Assembly: GCF_900104815.1 (NCBI RefSeq)
Contig: NZ_FNTD01000004.1
Location: forward strand, 7,811,001-7,875,000
Direction of reading: 5' to 3'
From: Streptomyces misionensis
GTDB taxonomy: Bacteria; Actinomycetota; Actinomycetes; Streptomycetales; Streptomycetaceae
DNA: 64,000 bases
Both the position numbers and the translations under genes were made by a program. Each line of letters opens with the position of its first letter. The stretch's first letter is position 1. Positions 7,633 through 15,907 of this stretch are shown in pieces. The notes beneath the pieces are model-generated. The model saw only the letters and a program-made list of their open reading frames with translations. It was not told the DNA's origin and searched no databases.

Positions 7633-9510
7633 TCAGCCGCCGTAGATGGCCGCGATGTCGTCGGCGTACTCCCGCGCCACCACATCGCGCTTCACCTTCT
7701 GCGACGCGGTCAGTTCGCCGCCGGACTCGGTGAAGTCACCGGGCAGGATCCGGAAGACCCTGATCGACTCGGCGCGCGAGACCGCCTGGTTGGCGTAGTC
7801 CACGGCCTCTTGTACGGCCGTGCGCAACCCCGGGTCTTCGCGGAGATCGGCGACGGTGGCGTCGGCCGGCCGGCCGTGGCCGGCCTTCCACGCCGCGAAC
7901 GCGTCCGCGTCGATGGTGACGAGCGCTCCGATGAACGGCCTTCCGTCACCCACGACCATGCACTGGCTGATCATTCCGTGGCCGCGCAGCCGGTTCTCCA
8001 GCACGGCGGGCGCGACGTTCTTGCCGCTCGACGTCACGAGCAGTTCCTTCCTGCGGCCCGTGATCCGCAGGAGCCCGTCGTCCAGTTCGCCGAGGTCACC
8101 CGTGTGGAACCAGCCATCGGGGTCCAGGGCGTCGGCCGTGGCGGCCTCGTTGTTCCAGTAACCGGTGAACACCTGGGCGCCCTTGACGAGGATCTCGCCC
8201 TCCTCGGTGATGCGCACGGTGGTGCCGGGCAGCGGCCGGCCGACGGTTCCGAAGCGCACCTCGTCGTCGAAGTCGGCGGTGAGCAGCGGGGACGTCTCGG
8301 TCAGCCCGTACCCTTCGCGCACGTCGATACCGACCCCCCGGAAGAAGTGCGCAAGGCGGGGGTCGAGCGGAGCGCCGCCGCAGATCGCGTGCCTGCACCG
8401 GCCGCCGAGGGCGGCGCGGATGTCGTCGTACACCAGTTTGGTGAACAGTGCGTGCTCCAGGCGCAGCAGGGTCCCGGGGCCGCCGGTGTCGAGCGACCGG
8501 CTGTAGGCGACGGCGATGTGCTCGGCGCGCTCGAAGACCCGGCCCCGGCCGGCGGCCCGGGCCTTCTGCCGGGCGGTGTTGTGCATCTTCTCGAACAGGC
8601 GTGGCACCGTGAGGACGAAAGTCGGCCGGAACGACCGGAGGTCGGCCGCGAGGTGCTTGGTGTCCGGAACGTGCCCGATCCGGACCCGGGCCCGCACACA
8701 GCCGAGCTGGATCAGCCGGCCGAACGAGTGTGCGAGCGGCAGGAAGAGCAGCGTCGACGCGCCCGGACGGAGCATCGACCGCATCTTCGGGATCGCGTTG
8801 GCGACTTCGAAACACAGGTTGCGGTGGCTGAGGACGCAGCCCTTGGGCCGGCCGGTCGTGCCGCTGGTGTAGGCGATCGTGGCCATGTCGTCCGCCCGCA
8901 CGGCGTGGCGGCGCCGCTCGACCTCCGCGGCCGGAACGGCGGCACCCGTGGTGATCAGTTCCCCGATCGCGCCGTGCGGCGCGTCGATCCGCCACAGCCT
9001 GGTCAACTCCGGGAGCCGGTCGCGGACGCCTGCCACCGTCGCGTGGTGGGCGTCGGTCTCGGCGAAACACGCGACCGCGCCCGAGTCGGACAGGATCCAG
9101 GCGACCTGCTCGGCGCTCGAGGTCTGGTAGACGGGCACGCCGACCGCACCGACGGCCCAGATCGCGTAGTCGATCAGGGCCCACTCGTAGCGGTTCCCGC
9201 TCAGCAGCGCCACCCGGTCCCCGGCCTCCACCCCGGCCGCGATCAGGCCCCGGGCCAGCGCGATCACGTCGTCGCGGAACCGCGCGCAGGTCACGTCCTG
9301 CCACCGGCCTTCGACGCGCCGGGCGAACTGGATCGTGTCCGGCGCGTCGGCCGCGTTGTCCCACACCGGGTCGGTGAGCACGGCGGAGTCCGGGACGGAC
9401 GCGACGGCCGGCACGGACAGTTCGCCGACGATGCGCGGTCCGGGCCGTGACCGGCCGCTCCGCGAGGCGTTCGGCGGGGCGTGGTTCCGGTCGTGTGCCG
9501 CGTCCTTCAT
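7633..9510 (-). CDS. Long-chain fatty-acid--CoA ligase (FadD15-like AMP-forming synthetase)
   Basis: This 625-aa member of the ANL superfamily activates an acyl substrate with ATP to acyl-AMP and then to acyl-CoA. The phosphate-binding motif IAYTSGTTGRPKG lies near residues 205-220, the adenine motif GYGLTETSP near 397 and GWFHTGDLGELD near 465-475. A C-terminal domain carries ITGRRKELLVTSSGKN. The length and the SHRNLCFEVANAIP context match the bacterial FadD15/FACL class. ATG 9510 was chosen because GGGAGG stands directly upstream; the frame stays open further up without a better site. The specific acyl chain cannot be read from the sequence. Confidence 0.88.
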   Translation of the reverse strand: MKDAAHDRNHAPPNASRSGRSRPGPRIVGELSVPAVASVPDSAVLTDPVWDNAADAPDTIQFARRVEGRWQDVTCARFRDDVIALARGLIAAGVEAGDRVALLSGNRYEWALIDYAIWAVGAVGVPVYQTSSAEQVAWILSDSGAVACFAETDAHHATVAGVRDRLPELTRLWRIDAPHGAIGELITTGAAVPAAEVERRRHAVRADDMATIAYTSGTTGRPKGCVLSHRNLCFEVANAIPKMRSMLRPGASTLLFLPLAHSFGRLIQLGCVRARVRIGHVPDTKHLAADLRSFRPTFVLTVPRLFEKMHNTARQKARAAGRGRVFERAEHIAVAYSRSLDTGGPGTLLRLEHALFTKLVYDDIRAALGGRCRHAICGGAPLDPRLAHFFRGVGIDVREGYGLTETSPLLTADFDDEVRFGTVGRPLPGTTVRITEEGEILVKGAQVFTGYWNNEAATADALDPDGWFHTGDLGELDDGLLRITGRRKELLVTSSGKNVAPAVLENRLRGHGMISQCMVVGDGRPFIGALVTIDADAFAAWKAGHGRPADATVADLREDPGLRTAVQEAVDYANQAVSRAESIRVFRILPGDFTESGGELTASQKVKRDVVAREYADDIAAIYGG

Positions 9511-9744
9511 CGGACCTCCCGAGACGGGCCCGCCTTCAGCGCGTGGGCCGCTTCGATGTGGTGGTCGGGCAGATGGCGTGCCGGACACGCGGGGCCGGCG
9601 TTGGACGGCGGCCGCCCGCGCTCACCGACGGCCGCTCGCTGCGATCCGACGGCTCCGAACGGGGGCGACGTGCTGCCGGGCTCGCGGCTTCCCCGTCGGG
9701 TCCCGTGGCGGCGGACGTCATGGGCCCCTGGCCGTGAACCTTCC

Positions 9745-10209
9745 TCAGGTGCCGTCGGCGGAGCCCCGGATCACGACGACGGGGCACGGCGCGTGCTGCA
9801 CACAGTGCATGCCGACCGAGCCCAGCAACGTCCCACGGATCTCGCCGCGCCCCCGATTGCCCACGACCAGCAGCTCCGCTCCCTCGGCGGCCTCGATCAG
9901 AACGGCGGCCGGATGTCCCTGGACGGAGGTGGCGCGGAGCGGGACGGGCCGTCCCGGACCGGGGCCGAGGGCCTCGTCGATCGCCCGGTCCAAGGCCGTG
10001 CGCATGCGCTCCGCGTAGTCGCTCGTCTCCTTCTCCGAGGGCGAGACCAGACCGTGCCACGGTGTCGGAAGGTCCCAGGCGAGGACCGCGTCGACCGCGC
10101 CGCCGATCAGCTTCGCCTGGTTCACCGCCCATCGGACGGCCGCTTTCGAGTGTTCGGACCCGTCGACGCCCACCACGATGCGCGGAGGGGCTGCGGCCTC
10201 GTTGTTCAT
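9745..10209 (-). CDS. Universal stress protein (UspA family, ATP-binding type)
   Basis: A single Usp domain of 154 aa. It opens with PPRIVVGVDGSEHSKAA and holds the ATP-binding signature G-x2-G-x9-G-S in the segment VVGNRGRGEIRGTLLGS, followed by CPVVVIRG. Such proteins bind ATP and act in stress or dormancy responses. The start at ATG 10209 (or the adjacent GTG 10212) is preceded by GGAAG. It is transcribed in the same direction as the acyl-CoA ligase but separated by about 230 bases, so it is probably a separate unit. Confidence 0.87.
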   Translation of the reverse strand: MNNEAAAPPRIVVGVDGSEHSKAAVRWAVNQAKLIGGAVDAVLAWDLPTPWHGLVSPSEKETSDYAERMRTALDRAIDEALGPGPGRPVPLRATSVQGHPAAVLIEAAEGAELLVVGNRGRGEIRGTLLGSVGMHCVQHAPCPVVVIRGSADGT

Positions 10210-10508
10210 CACGTGCTTCCCACCTGGTCGTAGACGTCCCCTCCCACCACCATCTCCGCGACCGTGCGGAGCCGCCACTTCACCCGGCGGTGCCACTCAC
10301 CGGCGGCGGCCCGCGCGACGCACGACGAGCGCGGCGACGGTCCGGCCGCGATCCGGCCCTTCGGGTGAATCGCGGCGTGCGGGGACGCCCCGCTCCACGC
10401 TCCACCGGCCCGGCCGCGCCTGCCGGGACGACCGGGACCGGCATGGAGACCGCGCGGAGGCACCGGCTTCCCCGCCGGTCCGAGCCGGTTACCACGGAGT
10501 CGACGCGG

Positions 10509-10726
10509 CACCCAACCATTCCTCCTTCATCACCCTCGGCGTCATCCTCGGCTCCTCCATCGGCGCCGCCGCGATCGACGCCTGGGGTCTGCGCGCTCCG
10601 CTCTGGCTCGGCGCGATCACGGACGTCGTCGGCCTGGCCACCGTCCTGCCCGACCTCGCCCGCCGTTCCACCACGGCAACGGCCCTTGTCTCTCCCCGCG
10701 TTGCCGCTCAGGCGGAACGAGTGTGA
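10509..10726 (+). pseudogene. C-terminal fragment of an MFS transporter gene
   Basis: The frame reads HSSFITLGVILGSSIGAAAIDAW and then WLGAITDVVGLATVLPDL before its stop. This closely resembles the last two transmembrane helices of arabinose-efflux-type MFS permeases. Nothing upstream in any frame continues the transporter, so more than 80% of the gene is missing. It lies at the start of a run of gene remnants. Confidence 0.65.
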
Positions 10727-10798
10727 GTGATCGCGCCGTCCGGCAAGTCGGCTGCAACGAGCGGGCACGGCCCCCAAGTCCCTTGGTACGGTGCACCG

Positions 10799-11227
10799 AT
10801 GTCAGCGATCAAGAAGTTCCAGGTCACCTTCGACTGCGCGGAACCCGAGCGTCTCGCACGCTTCTGGTGCGAGGTGCTGGGGTATGTCGTACCGCCGCCA
10901 CCGGAGGGGTTCGCGACGTGGGACGACTACAAGCGCTCGCAGCCGCCTGAGGAGCGGGATTCCTGGTTCGCCTGCATGGATCCCTCGGGTGTGGGCCCGC
11001 GACTGTACTTCCAGCGCGTCCCCGAAGGGAAGGTCGTCAAGAACCGGGTGCACCTCGATGTGCGGGTCGGCACCGGACTCGTGGGTGAGGAGCGCCTCGC
11101 CGCGCTCGAGGCCGAGTGCGCACGACTGATCCCGCTCGGGGCCGTCCACGTGCAAACGCTGTACGACGGCACCGATTCGTGCATCCCGATGCTGGACATC
11201 GAGGGCAACGAATTCTGTATCGACTGA
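10799..11227 (+). CDS. VOC-family (glyoxalase-like) protein
   Basis: A 142-aa single-domain protein starting SAIKKFQVTFDCAEPERLARFW, the typical opening of VOC proteins annotated as glyoxalase-like. Other family features are the WFACMDPSGVGPRLYFQRVPEGK and NRVHLDVRVGTG segments and the closing MLDIEGNEFCID. The fold is a paired beta-alpha-beta-beta-beta motif that often binds a divalent metal; a His (NRVHLD) and a late Glu (EGNEF) are available as ligands. Substrate is unknown. It is the only intact gene between 10.2 and 11.8 kb. Confidence 0.85.
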   Translation: MSAIKKFQVTFDCAEPERLARFWCEVLGYVVPPPPEGFATWDDYKRSQPPEERDSWFACMDPSGVGPRLYFQRVPEGKVVKNRVHLDVRVGTGLVGEERLAALEAECARLIPLGAVHVQTLYDGTDSCIPMLDIEGNEFCID

Positions 11228-11289
11228 GCGGGGCGTGCGGTTCGCGCTACTGCGGAGCGCGGCCGGGCAGGGTGTCGCCCTCGCCCGCG

Positions 11290-11538
11290 ATGATCACTAA
11301 GGTCGACCGGGTGACAGCCGGGTCGGCCTGCGCGAGCGATCCCCACCCGTCCGCGGAGTTCATCGCCGTGATCCTGGGCCTGGAAGTCGGCGCCCCGTTC
11401 GGGCCGTTCCTGCCGGTCGACCTCGGCAACGGGGTGACGCTCGACTACTTCGAGAAGAGGGACGAGCCGATCCAGCGCAGCACTACGCATTCCTCGTCTC
11501 CGACGAGCGGTTCGACGCGGCTTTACGCCCGCCCCTGA
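11290..11538 (+). pseudogene. Frameshifted VOC/glyoxalase-family remnant
   Basis: The frame contains SAEFIAVILGLEVGAPFGPFLPVDLGNGVTLDY, a convincing VOC-domain segment, then loses sense after DEPIQ. Moving one frame over at about 11474 restores QHYAFLVSDERFDAA, the expected continuation. The gene therefore carries a frameshift. The N-terminus is also degraded and the C-terminal half is missing. Confidence 0.7.
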
Positions 11539-11609
11539 TCGGTCGGCTCCGGCAGTCCTTGTCCGGATCTTCATCCGCCCCGGCGTTCAGCCGGTGCGAC
11601 GTCCACCAC

Positions 11610-11760
11610 CGGTACGACAACCGCACCCCGCCTCGTCGTCGCCGGTGACCAGGACGAACACCCGCTGCCCACCCGGGGCCCGTCCTGGACCACCGCCCCG
11701 TACACCCCCGAGCACTTCCTCGGCGGCAGACGGCCCAGTCCGTACTCGCCGGTGACACCC
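11610..11760 (+). pseudogene. Remnant of an alpha/beta-hydrolase gene
   Basis: A plus-strand reading gives RLVVAGDQDEHPLPTRGPSW, then APYTPEHFLGG. This resembles the C-terminal part of small alpha/beta hydrolases, where VVAGxxD carries the acidic residue, TRGPxW follows, and EHxLGG carries the catalytic His. Neither the nucleophile region nor a plausible start is present. The call rests on remembered motif similarity only. Confidence 0.35.
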
Positions 11761-11831
11761 ACCCGTTGGGGCTGCTGGAGTCGAAGCAGCCACGCGCTTG
11801 GCCGGAACGGGCCGGGGCAAGTGCCCCGCGG

Positions 11832-12617
11832 TCAGAAGGCGTCGACGTACACGAACACCCGGTCGAAGCGGAGGGCGGCCAGGTCGGAGCGGCGGATCAC
11901 CCAGTGGAAGAGGGCCGCCTCCAGCTCCTCGCAGTCGTCGTCACCGCGCCAGGTGGCCAGCAGCGTCCACTCGTCGCCGTCCGCGGCGGGCAACGGCGCT
12001 TCGTCCCGGGCCACCTCGACCGGGTCCCAGTTGAAGAGGTTGGGCTCCCCGCCGAGTTGGAAACGCCAGCGCGGGCGCCAGCCGACCACGTGCGACCAGG
12101 CGGACTCCAGCTCGGCGATCCGCTCCGACTCCTCGTCGTCGTCCTCCTCGTGCGGCGGCCACGACCACTGGTGGAAGCAGAAGTCCAGCCGCGCCGGGCG
12201 GTAGGTGCCCGGACCGTCGTCCGGGCCGGCCGGGCGCTCCGCCGACGGCGTCCCGGCCGGGACGTACCGCACGGCGTCGTCGACCACGGCTCCGCAGCCC
12301 GGGTCGGGGTCGGCGAAGAACAGCAGCCGGCCCTCGGTGGGCAGCGGCAGATCCGTCACCCCGGGCGGCAGGGCCGCGCAGTCGACGGCCGCGACGAACG
12401 CCGCCTTCGGGTCGGGCGCGCCCTCCGGCAGCGGCGGGTTCCCGCCGGTCAGCGCCACCAGCGGGCCGGGGCCGTCCTCAGCGAGGTAGATCGCCGGGCG
12501 GGCGACGCGTATACGGGCCTCCACCTCGGCGGCCGTAATGCCCCGTGCGGCGGCCTCCGCGCGGAAGCGGGCGGCCCTGGCCGCCGGGGTCTCGTCAACG
12601 GTTTCCGTGTCGGTCAT
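11832..12617 (-). CDS. DUF1963 (YwqG-like) domain protein
   Basis: A 261-aa protein. After an N-terminal helical part (about 1-50) comes the DUF1963 pattern: GGNPPLPEG (about 59-67), FVAAVDCAALPPG, RLLFFADPD, and the late WRFQLGGEPNLFNWD and EWTLLATWRGDDD segments. The family's biochemical role is unknown. The acidic run EEDDDEESE near residue 160 is a flexible insertion. The gene is monocistronic and points into the region of gene remnants. Confidence 0.8.
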   Translation of the reverse strand: MTDTETVDETPAARAARFRAEAAARGITAAEVEARIRVARPAIYLAEDGPGPLVALTGGNPPLPEGAPDPKAAFVAAVDCAALPPGVTDLPLPTEGRLLFFADPDPGCGAVVDDAVRYVPAGTPSAERPAGPDDGPGTYRPARLDFCFHQWSWPPHEEDDDEESERIAELESAWSHVVGWRPRWRFQLGGEPNLFNWDPVEVARDEAPLPAADGDEWTLLATWRGDDDCEELEAALFHWVIRRSDLAALRFDRVFVYVDAF

Positions 12618-12719
12618 GGGACGACCCTACGACCCGTCAGCCGGTGCATGCGGCCATCGCCCACGGCCACTTCGGCTCCGCCCGGCCGCGCGGGCGGCGG
12701 GCGGGCGAAGGTTCTTGCC

Positions 12720-14777
12720 CTACGCGGTTCCGCCTGCACTCTCCGTGTCGGACGGACCGGCGTCGCCGAGGACCGTGTCGGCGGCGCGCAGCTGGCGGGC
12801 CACCGGGCCGAAGGACACCAGTCCGCTGCCGGCTCCCGCGAACTCGTCGCGTGCGCAGGCGAGTTCGGCGCGGGCGCGGCGCAGGACCGGCAGGTGGCCC
12901 ACGGACGCCGCCGCGCGCGCGAGGACACACCACAGGGCCTCCTGGAGAAGGTCGTGCGGCGGCCGGGGAACCGTTGTGAGGGCTTGGCGGGCCTGGTCGG
13001 CGGCGCCGGAGGCGGCCAGCAGCAGAGGGGCGAGCCAGGGCCGGTAGGGGCCGGCGTCGAGGTCCGCGAACTCCGCGGGCTCCGGCAGGCCGTCGCCCCG
13101 CATGACCGGGACCAGTGCGACGAGGACGGCCAGGCCCCGGGTCAGGCCCGGCATGCCGCAGTCGGCGGTCTCGGCGAGGACCCGCTCGTACCGGGGGCGC
13201 GCGGCCCGCCAGCCATCGGTCTCGCACACGCGCAGGGCCTGGTACCAGGACGTGAACACCCCGGCGAGCGGCCGCTCGTTGCGGTGCGCCAGACGGTCGA
13301 TCTCCTCGGCCTGCGCGTCCGCCGCCGCGAGGTCGCCCAGTCCGGCGAGGGCCTGGAGGCGGACGAGGCGGCCCAGAACCTCGTGGCCGGGCAGCTGGTG
13401 GTCGACGGCGAGCCGGATCAGCTCGGCGCCGAGGGCATCGCGGCGGGCGGCCGATCCGCAGGTGGCGAACGACTGCATGAAGGCGCCGTTGAGGGCGAAC
13501 GCGAGCAGCGCGGGGTCCTGGAGGCGGCGCGCGAGGCGGACCGCCTCCTCAGCGGCCCGTTCGGCGCGCAACCGCCACGGCTCGGTGGCGCGCGGATCCA
13601 CCGCCCGGGGCGGCGGCGCGTCGGCCGCCGCGTCACCGCGCGACTCGACGGCCACGACCGACAGCAGCCGGGCCCGCAGCGCGGGCGGTCCCTCCGGGCC
13701 CAGCCGGGCGGCGGCGCGGGCAGCGGAGCGGGCGAGCGCACCGGCGTCCTCGGGGTCGTCGGCGCGGGTCCACACGGCAGGCACGTCGTAGGAGCCGATG
13801 ATCCTGGCGGCCAGTTCGCCGTCACCGCTCGTCTCGGCCGCCGCGACCAGGTCCCGGCGGTGCGCGCGTGCCTCCTTCAGACCGTCGGCGCCGGTCACCG
13901 CGAGGTCGCGCAGCAGGCCGGCGGTGGCGTGCAGCCGCGCCCGGGAGCCCGCCGGGACCGAGCGCTCCCACGCGGCGGCGGTACGGTCCCAGACGCTGCC
14001 CGCCGTCCCGGCCGGTTCGGCCGCGGCACCGTCGGCGGCGAGGATGCGGGACTCGGCGCGCGCGAGGGCGGCTCCGGCACCGGGCCCGTACGCGCCGCCG
14101 AGTTCCCGACGGGCGTCGCGCAGGACGGTCAGGGCCTCGCCGCGCATCCCGCACCGCGCCAGCGCCGTGGCCAGCAGCACCCAGCCGTCCTCCCGGCCCG
14201 GATGCGCGGCGACGTGGGCGCGCAGGTCGGCCACCGCGTCCCGGGCCGCGCCGGTGGCAAGCAGGGCGTCGGCGCGCCGTTCGACCGCGTCCAGGCGCAG
14301 CGCCTCCAGCCGGGCCTGCTCGGCAGCGGCCCACGCGGCGGTGGGGAAGTCGGCCAGGGCAGGGCCGCGCCAGTGGGCGAGCGCCTCGTCCCACAAGGCG
14401 ACCGCCGCGTGCGGCGACGCCTTAGCGGCCCGAGCGGCGCAGTCCTCGAAACGCCAGGCGTCCACCGCGTCGCGCCCGGCCCGCAGGACGTAGCCCGGCC
14501 CCTCGGTGACCAGCAGCCGGGATGGCTGCCGGGCGGGACGCCCGGGTTCCAGGGCGCGGCGCAGCGCCGCCACGAAGGTGCGGACCGCGCCGACCGCGCC
14601 TGCCGGAGGCTCGTCCTCCCACAGGTCGGCCACGAGCCTGCCGACCGGGACCACCCGGCCCCGGGCGATCAGAAGGCGGCCCAGTACTTCCCGGTGGCGG
14701 GGCGCGCCGAGGCGCACCCGTGTGCCGTCCGGTTCCCAGGCGGCTACCGGCCCCAGAATTCCGAACTCCACGCGCAC
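12720..14777 (-). CDS. AfsR/SARP-type transcriptional regulator with BTAD domain
   Basis: This 685-aa protein begins with an OmpR-type winged helix (EFGILGPVAAWEPDG ... LGAPRHREVLGRLLI, about 1-95). A bacterial transcriptional activation domain follows (about 100-235; VDAWRFEDCAARAA, ALWRGPALADF-like region). The rest is an Ala/Arg-rich helical region with TPR-like repeats. There is no NB-ARC P-loop, unlike full AfsR. GTG 14777 is the chosen start because GGGAGGA lies 5 to 8 bases upstream. The gene is divergent from the hydrolase at 14937, its likely target or neighbour. Confidence 0.82.
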   Translation of the reverse strand: MRVEFGILGPVAAWEPDGTRVRLGAPRHREVLGRLLIARGRVVPVGRLVADLWEDEPPAGAVGAVRTFVAALRRALEPGRPARQPSRLLVTEGPGYVLRAGRDAVDAWRFEDCAARAAKASPHAAVALWDEALAHWRGPALADFPTAAWAAAEQARLEALRLDAVERRADALLATGAARDAVADLRAHVAAHPGREDGWVLLATALARCGMRGEALTVLRDARRELGGAYGPGAGAALARAESRILAADGAAAEPAGTAGSVWDRTAAAWERSVPAGSRARLHATAGLLRDLAVTGADGLKEARAHRRDLVAAAETSGDGELAARIIGSYDVPAVWTRADDPEDAGALARSAARAAARLGPEGPPALRARLLSVVAVESRGDAAADAPPPRAVDPRATEPWRLRAERAAEEAVRLARRLQDPALLAFALNGAFMQSFATCGSAARRDALGAELIRLAVDHQLPGHEVLGRLVRLQALAGLGDLAAADAQAEEIDRLAHRNERPLAGVFTSWYQALRVCETDGWRAARPRYERVLAETADCGMPGLTRGLAVLVALVPVMRGDGLPEPAEFADLDAGPYRPWLAPLLLAASGAADQARQALTTVPRPPHDLLQEALWCVLARAAASVGHLPVLRRARAELACARDEFAGAGSGLVSFGPVARQLRAADTVLGDAGPSDTESAGGTA

Positions 14778-14936
14778 GCCATCCTCCCGGCGACGCGGCG
14801 CCGCCCCCGGGTCCCTCGAATCCACTCATCGATCACTGATCCGGCGCCCCCAACCTGGGTGACGTCCCGGAACGACCGGACCGCCAAGGTCAGGGCCCCG
14901 GACATGTCCACTCTGCCACGAACCGCAGGAGTCGCT

Positions 14937-15818
14937 GTGACCCACCCGAAGATCCCCGGATTCACCGAGCACCGCGTCGCGGTCGACGACGGCGTGACGC
15001 TCCACGCCGCCGTCGGCGGCGCCGGAAGCCCGGTCGTGCTGCTGCACGGATTCCCACAGACCCACCTGATGTGGCGGCACGTCGCCGCCGACCTCGCCGC
15101 CGACCACACCGTCATCTGTCCCGACCTGCGCGGCTACGGCGCGAGCGACAAGCCGGCCGAGAGCGGCCCCGACGTCTACTCCAAGCGCACCATGGCCCGC
15201 GACGTCGTACGCCTCGCCGAGGCGCTGGGACACGACCGCTTCACCCTGGCCGGCCACGACCGCGGCGCCCTGGTCGCGTTCCGCGCCGCGATGGACCACC
15301 CGGACACGGTGTCCCGCGCGCTGTTCCTCGACATCCTGCCGACCCTCGACATGTGGAACGCCCTGCACGGCGTGTCCGGCGCGGTCGGCTTCCACCTCTA
15401 CCTGATGGCGCAGCCCCCCGGCCTGCCGGAGCAGATGATCGAGGCGGCCGCCCGGCCCTTCTTCGCCCACTTCCTCGACGCCTGGACCGGCTCCCCGGAC
15501 GCGATCCCCGCCGAGATCCGCGAGCACTACCTCGCCGCGTCCGCGGCGGCCGTACCGTCCATCGTCGCCGACTACCGGGCCTCCGCCGGCGTCGACGTGG
15601 ACCACGACACCACCGACAAGGAGGCGGGCAACCGGCTGGCCATGCCCGTCACCGTCCTCCAGCAGGACTGGGGCGCGGCCCTCGGCTACCACGCCCAGGG
15701 CCTGTGGAGCGCCTGGTCCGAAGACCTGCGCCACCGCACGGTCTCCTGCGGTCACTTCATGGCGGAGGAGGATCCCGGGATGATCGCCGAGGAGATCAGG
15801 GCGCTCGTCCGCCGCTGA
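14937..15818 (+). CDS. Epoxide hydrolase / fluoroacetate dehalogenase-like alpha/beta hydrolase
   Basis: A 293-aa alpha/beta hydrolase. Its oxyanion segment is LLHGFPQTHLMW, and the nucleophile elbow GHDRGALVAF carries Asp instead of Ser, which marks the epoxide hydrolase/haloalkane dehalogenase class. LFLDILPTLDMWNAL and the late CGHFMAEEDP (catalytic His) match fluoroacetate-dehalogenase-like proteins. Such enzymes form an alkyl-enzyme ester that water then hydrolyses. GTG 14937 follows GCAGGAG at good spacing; ATG 14904 is an alternative. It is divergent from the BTAD regulator. Confidence 0.85.
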   Translation: MTHPKIPGFTEHRVAVDDGVTLHAAVGGAGSPVVLLHGFPQTHLMWRHVAADLAADHTVICPDLRGYGASDKPAESGPDVYSKRTMARDVVRLAEALGHDRFTLAGHDRGALVAFRAAMDHPDTVSRALFLDILPTLDMWNALHGVSGAVGFHLYLMAQPPGLPEQMIEAAARPFFAHFLDAWTGSPDAIPAEIREHYLAASAAAVPSIVADYRASAGVDVDHDTTDKEAGNRLAMPVTVLQQDWGAALGYHAQGLWSAWSEDLRHRTVSCGHFMAEEDPGMIAEEIRALVRR

Positions 15819-15840
15819 CCTCGACGGTGTACCGGTGAAA

Positions 15841-15881
15841 GCGCTCCGCCCTGCCGAAGAGAGGCCGGCAGGGCGGAGCGC
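15841..15881. terminator. Bidirectional stem-loop terminator
   Basis: The 16 bases from 15841 pair perfectly with 15866-15881, leaving a 9-nt loop. The hairpin lies between the convergent hydrolase and symporter genes and could end both transcripts. Confidence 0.85.
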
Positions 15882-15907
15882 GGGGCGGGGCAGTCGGACC
15901 GGAGGGG

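Noticed and set aside
12618..12719. Possible extra gene between the DUF1963 and BTAD genes
   Set aside because: About 100 bases remain, with no start or ribosome-binding site that fits.
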